A stretch of 26,459 nucleotides of DNA from Nemertoderma westbladi (GCA_032718475.1 JAUCBJ010006104.1:1-26459); one strand, 5' to 3'; counted from the first letter of the stretch, positions 9,801 through 17,799 are shown. Numbers and translations are program-made. The notes: generated by a model not told the origin, from the sequence alone.

Positions 9801-12800
9801 GGCCGCGACCTACCGGTACTGTATGGGGCAATGCCTCTTACCTACCCACGGCCGCGACATACCCACGGCCGCGACATACCCACGGCCGCGACCTACCCAC
9901 GGCCGCGACCTACCGGTACTGTATGGGGCAATGCCTCTTACCTACCCACGGCCGCGACCTACCCACGGCCGCGACCTACCGACCGGTACTGTATGGGGCA
10001 ATGCCTCTTACCTACCCACGGCCGCGACCTACCCACGGCCGCGACCTACCGACCGGTACTGTATGGGGCAATGCCTCTTACCTACCCACGGCCGCGACCT
10101 ACCCACGGCCGCGACCTACCCACGGCCGCGACATACCCACGGCCGCGACCTACCCACGGCCGCGACCTACCGACCGGTACTGTATGGGGCAATGCCTCTT
10201 ACCTACCCACGGCCGCGACCTACCCACGGCCGCGACCTACCCACGGCCGCGACCTACCCACGGCCGCGACCTACCCACGGCCGCAACCTACCCACGGCCG
10301 CGACCTACCCACGGCCGCGACCTACCCACGGCCGCGACCTACCCACGGCCGCGACCTACCCACGGCCGCGACATACCCACGGCCGCAACCTACCCACGGC
10401 CGCGACCTACCGAGTAACATTCAATAAGATACCGGTATTGTATGGGGCAATGCCTCTTACCTACACACGGCCGCGACCTACCCACGGCCGCGACCTACCG
10501 ACCGGTACTGTATGGGGCAATGCCTCTTACCTACCCACGGCCGCGACCTACCCACGGCCGCAACCTACCCACGGCCGCGACCTACCCACGGCCGCGACCT
10601 ACCCACGGCCGCGACCAACCCACGGCCGCGACCTACCCACGGCCGCGACCTACCCACGGCCGCGACCTACCCACGGCCGCGACATACCCACGGCCGCAAC
10701 CTACCCACGGCCGCGACCTACCGAGTAACATTCAATAAGATACCGGTATTGTATGGGGCAATGCTGCTTACCTACCTACGGCCGCGACCTACCCACGGCC
10801 GCGACCTACCCACGGCCGCGACCTACCGAGTAACATAGTTTTGTTTCTCACCTTCAGCATTTGCTCAATATTAAATACGAAAGGAGTTTGTCCGAAATTC
10901 GCATCAACTATCTCCCCGGGTGTCTGCAACCCAACTGTAGGGAATATACCAGCCTAGGGAGAATAAACAACTAGCGACAGTGTGATACTACAGTAAAGAC
11001 AACTTATAGCAGACTATGGGGATTATTAGAGCATAGGGAGTATTATAGTAGACTACGGAAGACTGCTGTGGTAAATTTATAATTTAAACTAATAATTATG
11101 GATAATTAATTACATTGTGTTTATATCCCCATCCCGCTAATGAGATATATTTAAATTCGACTCATGTCCAGGTCCGCATTACGCCGGTGGGAGGCCTGGG
11201 GCCCACTTGGAAGGGAGGCCCCCCTCTCCAATACAGTGGCGTAGCCAGCATTTGTAAATCGGGGGGGGGGGGGGGGGGGGGGGGGTGTAATTTTTTTTAG
11301 TTTAGTTTGGGGGTTCAACATGAATCTTAAACGTAGGCCTAAAACATATTTACTTTCGAAGATACTTTATTATTATACAGCACTCCAGTCCGCGGACCAA
11401 ATACCACTAATATAGTGACGTAAAAATATGACATTACTACAACAACTTTGCTAACTTTCTGAACTTCGGTTTGGATTCGGTTCGACCCGAGCTTTGCCCT
11501 CTACTTCGGTTCGGCATCGGCCCCATAATGTGCCTTCTGATGAACCCTAGTTTGGACTAACTCCTGCTTACAGGATTTGCTTGCATTCCATTACTGGTAG
11601 ACCTAGGCCTATTTTAAACAGATTTTTGTACTACCTGGTCCGGTATGGTTAGGGAACAATTTTTATCAGTTTGAGACGACGTTTGAACTAGCGCACAAGA
11701 TAGGCCTACAGCGCTACAGCAGACAACCAATGATAGAAAAATTACAAAACGTAATGGACTAGGACGTCCCACGAGATTAAGTCTCAATACAAGGACACCA
11801 GCAGCACAGAATGGAATTTAATGAAAAATCATAAAGTAATCAAATGATTTGTGCAGTACCAGTAATTTTAGTTAAATTAGGGGAAACGTCAAAGTCATAT
11901 AATTATAAATGTATGGCCGTATTGGAGGGAGGCCCTGTGGTGGCAACCTTAGGCTTCCACGTAGGAGGCCCTGGTTCGATCCCTTGACCAGGCAACGCTG
12001 TTTTTGCAGTGTTTTAAAACGACAAAATGTAAAATTAATGCTGTAATGTGATCAATATAAAACCAATATATGTTAACATTAGACTGATAGTAGAGGGTCC
12101 TACGAATTAGGCCACCCCAAAATATTCACAAAATATCTAAAAAAGGCTAAACTATTACCGGTAGATGACACAGTACATATAGACTTACGGGTACACCGTT
12201 AAATGCCACACCCAGGTTATGACCGTTTTTCGTGTAGAAACATTCACCGGAAACGAGGTTCAACCCACATCCAATCACATCGCCTGTGGAAAAGGTTGGT
12301 CCGTATGGTTGCCCGGTACCCGATGACCAGAATGAGTGACCATCGTCGCCGTGGTAACCGTAGGATAGCTTGTCCCAACCTAGAATGGGTATGTTCTAGT
12401 GTTAAACCTGATCAATCCCGATTTCTGGGTTCAGGATCATTAATTTTACAAGACTCTTTTTTTTTATTTTACAAGGTGGAAGTTTCTTAAAGATATCAGT
12501 ATATGAATCGCTTTAGTATTGAATTTAGTATCTTGAATACTTTATTTCACGCTGCGAATAATTGGTATTACAAAATTAACGAAGACCATTTATACTTTAT
12601 CGCAGGATGTGTTATAATGGACCGTAATGCTAATATAATAATATAAACCAACCTGGTAGTCTGTTCATACGAACCCGACCCCAATATAAACCAACCTGGT
12701 AGTCTGTTCATACGAACCCGATCCCAATATAAACCAACCTGGTAGTCTGTTCATACAAACCCGACTCCAATATAAACCAACCTGGTAGTCTGTTCATACT

Positions 12801-14304
12801 GACACTTTGATCAGAGAACCCGACTCCCATATAACCGTCTCTTCCTTTATTTACAATTCGAACTTCGTAATAATAAATACCGCATGCTGCCGGCACCGAA
12901 TGGGTAGCTCGCACAGAGGCGGCGTCCTTGGGTGACTTCCCGTTACCTGTAATAAAAATAATATTTATTGTAATAATATATATACAGATATATTATTTAG
13001 AGTTTACTTCCACAGGTTTACTGTGGAAGATCACCCATGGTGGTGAAAAGGCATTCCTTGGCTTAACGAGCCTAAAATATTATCGCATTCATTATATTAT
13101 TTATTCTTTTTAACGACACATTGTAAATACGAATACTTATATATTATATTATATAACATATACTATATGGTCCATTCACATCAAGGATATTATACATTAT
13201 GGCAATACAAATAAAATCCTAACTGTCTAGTAATACAGTGCAATATAACAATCAGTAATTCTGTTGCGGGTAACAACTCCGCATAGTTGCTTACAGGCTT
13301 ATGGTACCTGTATACACAAAAATACAAATTAATTTAATATTCAATTTCAAATTTGCATAAGAATTTCGAATTTTCAAAATTCTTCAAATTACTGAATTAA
13401 ATTAAAAATTTATAAATTGTACCTGTCTGCCTGTCCTGTACACATGGCTGCATGGGCATGGCGGACGGCGCGATCGGTATAGGTACTGGTATAGGGATAA
13501 GTACCGGTATTCCAACCAGGACCATTACCGTAACGGTGAACGAAAACATAAAAGTATAAAACGGAATCGGTCCCACTGTCCCACGGTCCGTCTAAACACC
13601 CAAATCACACGAAATTGACCAAATCACACCAACAGACTCAAAAAAAACAAATCATACCTCTGCCTCTCATAACTCAAAAAATTATAATTTTTATTTTTTT
13701 CAAATCGTTTATTGTTTTGGTTCCTTCTGGCTACCACAGTAACCTGCTCATTTACTTTTCATTTTTTCTTTTGTGATTTGGTGTGATTTGTAGTGATTTG
13801 CTGTGATTTGGTGTTTGGTATCATTCGGTGTGATTTCATGATTTGGTTTGGTGTGATTTGGTTTTGAGATTATTTTCTGTGATTTGGTTTGCAGGTTTGT
13901 GATTTGGTGTGATTTGGTTTGTGATTTGGTGTGATTTATTGTGCATTGGTACCGGTATGATTTGAACATTGCGATTTGGTGTGATTTGGGTGTTTCAGTG
14001 TTTAGACCTGTAGACTGTTAGACGGACCCAGCGGAATTCCAAAATATCCGGCAGTAGTGCGTAGATAAAGCATTAGCCAGTCAGCCAGTTCCCAGTCCCA
14101 CTTGGCTAACCGAACCGACTAGGCCTAACCTTTGTAATGAACCCTGAGGTTGTTCTGAGACAGGCCAATCAGAGAGCATTTATCAGATGCATTCCACGCC
14201 CTTGGTAACGGAGTTTCGTTTTCATTAACAACGGGATACAGCTGTTCCAGATAATCAACGTCAATTGTTCCTTCAGTATCACCCACCTTTTCGTCGGCTG
14301 CCAT
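3698..14304 (-). CDS. RANBP9/10: RANBP9/RANBP10 (RanBPM) orthologue, exons 1-5, 3' part outside window
   Basis: This is a spliced gene read right to left: exons 14304-14130, 12946-12782, 12379-12189, 10953-10852 and 3884-3698. The joined exons give 820 coding bases (273 codons plus one base) with every intron phase consistent. Order of domains: a short N-terminal leader, a B30.2/SPRY domain (about residues 45-205, with the [10 protein letters not shown] and GRDGYMGVG signatures), a linker, and a LisH motif (about 230-262, SYLVHHGY). The last residues (SIKNRQ) start the CTLH domain. The family protein is a cytosolic and nuclear scaffold of the CTLH (GID-like) E3 ubiquitin ligase; SPRY binds partners and LisH/CTLH mediate dimerisation and assembly. 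The rest of CTLH and the CRA domain must lie left of base 1. No frameshift or stop is seen in the five exons. It could be the single invertebrate ancestor of vertebrate RANBP9 and RANBP10; which paralogue cannot be decided. Confidence 0.93.
3885..4190. other. AT-rich end of intron 4, nothing recognised
   Basis: This stretch lies just upstream (on the gene strand) of exon 5 and supplies its branchpoint and acceptor region. No repeat or coding signal was seen. Confidence 0.6.
4191..4421. repeat. 17-bp tandem array, left part
   Basis: Units of ACCTACCCACGGCCGCG repeat, separated by a longer spacer unit (ATACCGGTACTGTACGGGGC, then AATGCCTCTT). The same unit and spacer form the array at 9789-10836. 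The two parts were probably one array before LINE A inserted, since LINE A starts and ends exactly at their inner edges. Confidence 0.92.
4422..6106 (+). pseudogene. LINE copy A, 5' part: endonuclease-RT non-LTR retrotransposon, degraded
   Basis: Nearly identical to LINE C (18603-22343). It begins with GTCAGGTCAGGT, the same word that starts copy C, then jumps at about 4434 to a point equal to about 20195 of C, so the endonuclease and leader are missing. RT landmarks: [38 protein letters not shown] (motif A), [15 protein letters not shown] (motif B) and FADDLGVL (catalytic motif C). Breaks against C: CAG-to-TAG stops at 4612 and 4798, a two-base insertion near 5851 and a four-base insertion near 6043. 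The frame 4933-5889 is the longest intact piece. The element opposes the host gene and is interrupted at 6106 by LINE B. Confidence 0.9.
6199..8876 (+). pseudogene. LINE B endonuclease-reverse transcriptase ORF, inactivated
   Basis: The APE-type endonuclease comes first (CIQEHR near 6320, AGDLNAQIG near 6660, [11 protein letters not shown] near 6925), then a linker. RT follows with [42 protein letters not shown] (motif A) and [20 protein letters not shown] (motif B, with QRD where copies A and C have QGD). The frame carries TGA at 6634 and 7450; both can be read as CGA-to-TGA changes at a CpG. Near 8345 a deletion removes the region that should hold the catalytic FADD motif and joins VTD to [10 protein letters not shown] in another frame. 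The frame 8403-8876 then encodes the C-terminal part ([24 protein letters not shown]). It cannot make active RT. Confidence 0.9.
8877..9289 (+). other. LINE B 3' UTR with (AATC)n tail
   Basis: AT-rich noncoding sequence after the ORF stop, ending GAATTAAAACG and then (AATC)n at the junction with LINE A. A short tandem-repeat tail in place of poly-A is known from RTE and CR1-like LINEs. Confidence 0.75.
9290..9788 (+). pseudogene. LINE copy A, 3' part, ending in a (TAG)n tail
   Basis: Resumes at GTCCGATTATTTAGAGCAGC, which in intact copy C directly follows the point where the 5' part stops. It encodes the post-RT region: [41 protein letters not shown] and [11 protein letters not shown]. It ends GCCGATCC followed by five TAG triplets, the same 3' end as copy C. 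Immediately afterwards the 17-bp array continues. Confidence 0.92.
9789..10836. repeat. 17-bp tandem array, right part, about 1 kb
   Basis: Many ACCTACCCACGGCCGCG units with spacer units ACCGGTACTGTATGGGGCAA TGCCTCTT at irregular intervals, and a longer spacer carrying GAGTAACATTCAATAAGAT at about 10410 and 10722. Because 17 is not a multiple of three and the unit has no plus-strand stop in any frame, overlapping open frames of up to 350 codons appear; they are not genes. On the RANBP strand each unit reads GGGTAGGT, a donor-like word. The array ends about 14 bp from the exon 4 donor. Confidence 0.95.
10852..10953 (-). CDS. RANBP9/10: RANBP9/10 exon 4 (end of SPRY)
   Basis: A short 34-codon exon found by homology. 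The acceptor TCTCCCTAG ends at 10954; the product [20 protein letters not shown] continues [14 protein letters not shown]. The donor GTGAGA starts at 10851. It is phase 0 on both sides. The match to the family block [18 protein letters not shown] is strong. A 17-bp tandem array begins about 14 bp after the donor. Confidence 0.92.
11231..11285. repeat. CAGTGGCGTAGCCAG repeat end followed by 25 G
   Basis: TACAGTGGCGTAGCCAGCAT is a word I recognise as widely dispersed in animal genomes, typically followed by a G-run, and probably a DNA-transposon end (CAGTGG is hAT-like). No matching inverted end was found nearby. The pure G tract spans 11261-11285. Confidence 0.4.
11930..11995 (+). repeat. Possible tRNA-derived SINE fragment
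   Basis: GGCTTCCACGTAGG followed by GGCCCTGGTTCGATCCC resembles an anticodon arm and a T arm with box B (GGTTCGATCCC). A convincing box A and acceptor stem are absent, so this is at most a decayed SINE head. Confidence 0.3.
12189..12379 (-). CDS. RANBP9/10: RANBP9/10 exon 3 (SPRY, middle)
   Basis: The acceptor CATTCTAG ends at 12380. The exon encodes [40 protein letters not shown] and [18 protein letters not shown], a near-canonical RanBPM SPRY core. It ends in phase 0 at a perfect donor, GTAAGT (12188-12183). The opposite strand is open here for 95 codons, but that is a shadow. Confidence 0.94.
12640..12782 (-). repeat. 43-bp tandem repeat copying the exon 2 end and splice donor
   Basis: Three full extra copies follow the native site at exact 43-bp steps. 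On the gene strand each reads AGTCGGGTT, then GTATGAACAGACTACCAG and GTTGGTTTAT. The GT of the donor is at 12781 (native) and at 12738, 12695 and 12652 (copies). Relative to the exon, copies lack about 17 bases (CTCTGATCAAAGTGTCA). The array occupies about a third of the 402-bp intron 2. Confidence 0.93.
12782..12946 (-). CDS. RANBP9/10: RANBP9/10 exon 2 (SPRY, first part)
   Basis: The acceptor is TTTTTATTACAG ending at 12947. The exon encodes [20 protein letters not shown], then [20 protein letters not shown] and [14 protein letters not shown]. It ends CTACCAG with donor GTTGGT at 12781. The exon end and its donor are repeated three more times just downstream; the native site is chosen because it joins exon 3 in frame (G|GT TGG GAC) to give the conserved NRLPGWDK. 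The donor GTTGGT is weak against the consensus. Confidence 0.92.
12947..13560. other. RANBP9/10 intron 1, AT-rich part
   Basis: AT-rich noncoding sequence. CCACAGGTTTACTGTGG at about 13010 is a small hairpin. No gene or known element was recognised. Confidence 0.6.
13570..14030. repeat. GTGATTTG array flanked by inverted repeats, intron 1
   Basis: From about 13760 to 13990 the sequence is built of GTGATTTG and GGTGTGATTTGG words. The ends are inverted copies: GGTCCGTCTAAACACCCAAA near 13577 against TTTGGGTGTTTCAGTG...GTTAGACGGACC near 13983-14028, the right end carrying extra bases. This may be a small inverted-repeat element whose interior expanded. Confidence 0.6.
13707..13755. repeat. TTTATTGTTTTGGTT...GTAACCTGCTC dispersed repeat, copy 1
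   Basis: Starts TTTATTGTTTTGGTT and ends CCACAGTAACCTGCTC. Three further copies lie at about 14487, 14569 and 16757. Confidence 0.6.
14130..14304 (-). CDS. RANBP9/10: RANBP9/10 exon 1 (start codon to phase-1 donor)
   Basis: The ATG at 14304-14302 opens 58 codons beginning [12 protein letters not shown]. The conserved stretch [16 protein letters not shown] followed by [13 protein letters not shown] matches the family's pre-SPRY segment. The start is chosen because family N-termini begin just ahead of this block and are poorly conserved before it. The exon ends CAAAG with donor GTTAGG at 14129. The split Gly codon (G|GT) joins exon 2 exactly. Confidence 0.9.
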
Positions 14305-14388
14305 ATCAAACAGTAGGCCTATACAGGTATAAGCAAGCAGTCACTACTCACTACTGCACTAACTGACTAAGGACAGAAGGATGAAGAA

Positions 14389-14662
14389 CTACCGGTAGGC
14401 CAGTTATAGTTCATATGCGTACCTCTGGTATTTTCGTATTGCAAAAATAAGACTATAAGTATGAAATACCCTATGTTATTGAGATATTGTTTATTGTTAT
14501 GGTTAGAAAAGCCCACCACTGTAACCTGCTCCTTTCCGTTAATTAAGTAATGGAGATTAGTTCTGTAGTTTATTGTTTGGGTTAGAAAACACCACCACTG
14601 TAACCTGCTTCTTTTGCCAGAGGTCTGGAGGTACGCACATGAACGATAACCGGTAGGCCTTC
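14389..14662. mobile_element. Inverted-repeat element just upstream of the RANBP9/10 start
   Basis: The left arm (GGCCAGTTATAGTTCATATG CGTACCTCTGG, about 14398-14428) is matched in inverse by the right arm (CCAGAGG...GGTACGCACATGAACG ATAACCGGTAGGCC, about 14617-14658). Inside are two tandem copies of TTTATTGTT..GGTTAGAAAA..CCACCACTGTAACCTGCT. It sits about 85 bp upstream of the predicted ATG, so it may overlap the promoter or 5' UTR. The arms are imperfect. Confidence 0.55.
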
Positions 14663-15697
14663 CAGTACAGCCAACCCAACAGTGGAGTGACAGCTGGTCA
14701 GACAGTCAGAGTGCAGGAGTGAGGTCAGAGGTAGAGTTCAGGAGTTAGAGAGCAGATGCCAGGTTGGAATTTATGTAGAGTTTGTTCAACATGTGTGGCA
14801 CGCATTTAGGATCCTGGCACCTGGCGCGAAGGAACAGGGGCAGAGGGGTGTGTGGCGCGCATTGCTGCATTGAGGATCATGGCGCGGAAATGGATGTCAT
14901 ACGTACAGTAGCAAAATGCACTGGCATGGCAACATATCCAGCCACTCTACTTTAAATTATTTCGGTTGATCCAAAAAATGTTAAAATTTTCTTGCTCGCT
15001 CCGCTCGCAATTTAATCACATCTGTATTTAAAAACAGTCGGTTGACCTACTACAGTACTATCTGACTATCTGAATATTACAGTATTACGCCTATTCATGT
15101 TTACATTTCTGTAAAATTTTCTTGCTCGCTACGCTCGCATTTTCATGTTAAAATACCTGAATACTGTAGGAGTGTCTGAGTGTGTCTAGCTCTATGTCTG
15201 TAGCGTAGGTCAGTAGGTACTGCAGTATAAACTGATAAATGATTACAATAATGGTAAAATTTAATGGTCAATCTTTCAATGGTTGGCGCGTATTGAATGT
15301 CATGGCTGGCGCGCTTTTCGTTTAACCAGAATCCGTGTGGCGCGCTTTTTGTCAATATTCCATATAGGAGCAGATGGAAGAGCGTCAGCGTCAAGTGTCA
15401 AGCTACCGTCAGACCGTTAACAGCCTGACAGCAGACGAGCAGACAGTGTTAGATTTAGAGGTTGATGTTCAATTCCTAACCAAATTAAACTAGGAACTAT
15501 GTGACTGCTAGACTGCTGGACTGAGTGCTCTCAGGCTGTGCAACAGAGAACAGAGCTAGCTTTGGCTGAACTCATATTGTACGCCTAGCTGCATAGGCCA
15601 GTGTAGGCCTAGGCCAATTAAAAGGCCTACTGGCAAACTAGTCTTGATTATCCTTCACTGTCCTACAGTAGGTAGGACGGCTAAAACGTCTGTCATC
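14663..15697. other. Intergenic region with GGCGCGC words and CTTGCTCGCT palindromes
   Basis: GGCGCGC or GGCGCGA/T words recur at about 14823, 14853, 14882, 15284, 15308 and 15339; several resemble E2F-type TTTGGCGCGC sites only loosely. AAAATTTTCTTGCTCGCTC and its GCTCGC palindrome occur near 14987 and 15114. No gene was recognised. Confidence 0.4.
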
Positions 15698-15727
15698 CTT
15701 ATCTGATCTGATCTGATCTGACCGTAT
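15698..15727. repeat. (TCTGA)n microsatellite
   Basis: Four to five tandem TCTGA units (ATCTGATCTGATCTGATCTG) with a degenerate continuation. Confidence 0.8.
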
Positions 15728-15754
15728 CTGACACTTGTTCCACCTTGGTTCAGA

Positions 15755-15955
15755 GCCCGGCTTGGTGTAGTGGTTATATTGAATTCACCTCTCTGCCTCT
15801 CACGGAGTTGTGGGTTCAATCCCGGCATGGGGGCCAAGGTAGTTTTCGTTTCGGCACGAATGCTTTGAAGGGTTTAGCGATAGGCATCTCTGCCTTGCAT
15901 CCTTAAATGGTAGCTAAATGAGTACTGGAGTTTCTGCCCATATCAGCATGTGAAG
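15755..15955 (+). mobile_element. tRNA-Glu-like SINE
   Basis: The head contains box A-like TTGGTGTAGTGGTTA (from 15762), an anticodon-arm-like GCCTCTCACGGAG (CTC loop, as in tRNA-Glu) and box B GGTTCAATCCC (from 15812) inside a T-arm-like GTGGGTTCAATCCCGGC. About 125 bp of unrelated body follow, ending at a poly-C tract. It is not a functional tRNA: the acceptor stem does not close cleanly and the arm spacing is off. Confidence 0.65.
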
Positions 15956-16617
15956 CCCCCCCCCCCCCCCCCCCCCCCTCTCTCTGAAACTAACGCTACT
16001 AACTAAAAGGAATTCATATAAAATAATAAGCTAGAAATTGTAATCTTGTTTTTGGCGGCGGGTACCACATTTTGGTGCCAGCCCCAAATTTTGAAATATT
16101 TCAATTTTGTAAATTGAGTATTTGAAGCTGTTTTTTACTCTTAACCCAGTGGCTCCCTTCTGTAAGAAATGTACATACACCAAATGTCAATATGTGCACT
16201 GCCTCGTCGGATTCCGAGTGGCCCACACCTGCCCCGGTGTGCCCACTGCGGATCTTCAGTAGTAAACCAATTTGGTTAGGTCAAATCCAAACATTCACCG
16301 GAGACCACCAAATGGCGCTCCATGTGAAGTACCATGCAGACACAATGACGATGAAGCTGTTTTTTTTTTTTCCGCAATAGGGTTTTAGGCATTCTAGTCT
16401 CGTTACAATATATATGAATTGCACCAGGCATATCATCAACGTTGTATTTTTCGGTGCTGTGTGCAAAATTTGGTGCCAGCAAGAACTTTTGAAAATTCAT
16501 TCAATAGTTCAATTGATTGTGACAACTCATAGTCCTATCTTACATTTTAGAGGTTTATGGGGGCTTTGAATTCAATGGAATAAATATTTATCTGACAACT
16601 ATACATCTGAAACTTGT
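15956..16617. repeat. Direct duplication, copy 1 (poly-C headed), with 229-bp insert
   Basis: Starts with 23 C, then GAAACTAACGCTACTAACTA and AAGGAATTCATATAAAATAA, and runs to CAACTATACATCT. The same order of words occurs in copy 2 about 1.4 kb to the right, with scattered substitutions. Copy 1 carries an extra 229 bp between two GAAGCTGTTTTTT words (16124 and 16353) that copy 2 lacks. Confidence 0.85.
16137..16352. mobile_element. Unclassified insertion flanked by 13-bp direct repeats
   Basis: Present in duplication copy 1, absent from copy 2, and bounded by GAAGCTGTTTTTT on both sides, which fits a target-site duplication. The interior has a short hairpin (CACACCTGCCCCGGTGTG) but no promoter boxes or coding frame I recognise. 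Confidence 0.55.
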
Positions 16618-17356
16618 ATTTTTCGGAAGTATGGGGTTTCTTGCGTTATACGGATTTGTGAGGGTTCTGAATTCAATGGAATACAGTATGTAAAAATTGC
16701 ATAAGAATTCTGAAACTTGTATTTTTCGGCGGTGGGTGAAAATTTTCAACAACATCGTTTATTGTTTTGGTTAGAAATTGCCGCCGCTGTAACCTGCTCT
16801 TTTCCTTCAATTGGAAGGTAACAACAACGTTTATTGATTCCCATCTTCCTTCATCGTCTGGGTAAAAACTCCGCTGTATCAGCTGGCAATCATGGCAATA
16901 TGGGGCATGTTAAAGTGTTTCGCCATATTCGGCAGTACAGTACTGTACAGAGGTACTGTACCTCTTCCTGCCTTCCCTTTAGCGTAACAAACAAACAATA
17001 AATATTTTAAATGTAGTATACTAATAAGTACAGTATCATTATTCAATAATATTAATTATAATTAATATAATCAACTTTAACTATTAATATTGATAACTAT
17101 TAACAAGAAAGATTACTAAAATATATTGCAGCAAAGGCAGAAAGGCTGTATTGTTTTTAATAAATGATTAATGTTTCAACACCAACTAAATCTACGAAAG
17201 TTGTTTACATCTGAAACTATCCATCTTTGCTGGGACAATCACGCAACTTTCATACCCGCCATCCTTCATCCTACTGTACTGTATATCGCATTTTTAATAT
17301 GCCTTTGCTGCATTGGCTGCTTAGGGTCAAGATAACACCGGGGGAAGGGGATAACA
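16618..17356. other. Spacer between the two duplication copies
   Basis: Contains a copy of the TTTATTGTTTTGGTTAGAAA repeat (about 16757-16805), a palindromic run of GTACAGTACTGTAC words near 16935, and AT-rich sequence. No gene was recognised. Confidence 0.55.
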
Positions 17357-17799
17357 CCCCCCCCCCCCCCCCCCCCCATCTCCGAAACTAACGCTACTAA
17401 CTAAAAGCTAACTGAAACTAACTAAAAGGAATTCATATAAAATAAGCTAGATATTTTAATCTTGTTTTTAGCCGCGGGTGCCAAATTTTGGTGCCATCCC
17501 CAAATTTTGAAATATTTCAATTTTGTAAATTGATTATTTGAAGCTGTTTTTTCCCCAATAGGGGTTTTAGGCGTTCCTATGTAGTCTCGTTGGAATATAT
17601 ATGAATTGCACCAGGCATGTCATCAACGTTGTATTTTTCGGTGCTGTGTGCAAAATTTCGTGCCAGCAAGAAATTTTGAAAATTCATTCAATAGTTCAAT
17701 TAATTGTGACAACTCAAAGTCCTATCTTACATTTTAGAGGTTTATGGGGGGCTCTGAATTCAATGTAATAAATATTTATCTAACAACTATACATCTCAG
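17357..17799. repeat. Direct duplication, copy 2 (poly-C headed)
   Basis: Starts with 21 C, then the same words as copy 1, plus a 17-bp local duplication (CTAACTGAAACTAACTA). It represents the uninterrupted state of the site that holds the 229-bp insert in copy 1. Confidence 0.85.

Larger units (their letters stand above)
10954..12188. other. RANBP9/10 intron 3
   Basis: About 1.2 kb. It contains a poly-G tract next to a repeat-end motif (11231-11285) and a possible tRNA-like fragment (about 11930-11995). The rest is AT-rich with no recognised feature. Open frames here are short and unconvincing. Confidence 0.7.

Noticed and set aside
9676-10838. Overlapping plus-strand open frames of 98-350 codons ([17 protein letters not shown] repeats)
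   Set aside because: They are the 17-bp array read in three frames; the unit has no plus-strand stop, so all frames stay open. The frames start inside or beside a dead LINE and have no independent support.
12203-12490. Plus-strand 95-codon open frame
   Set aside because: It is the antisense of RANBP9/10 exon 3, whose minus-strand coding and splice sites are clear.
15755-15830. Functional tRNA gene
   Set aside because: Box A and box B are present, but the acceptor stem and arm spacing do not give a closed cloverleaf; a SINE head fits better.
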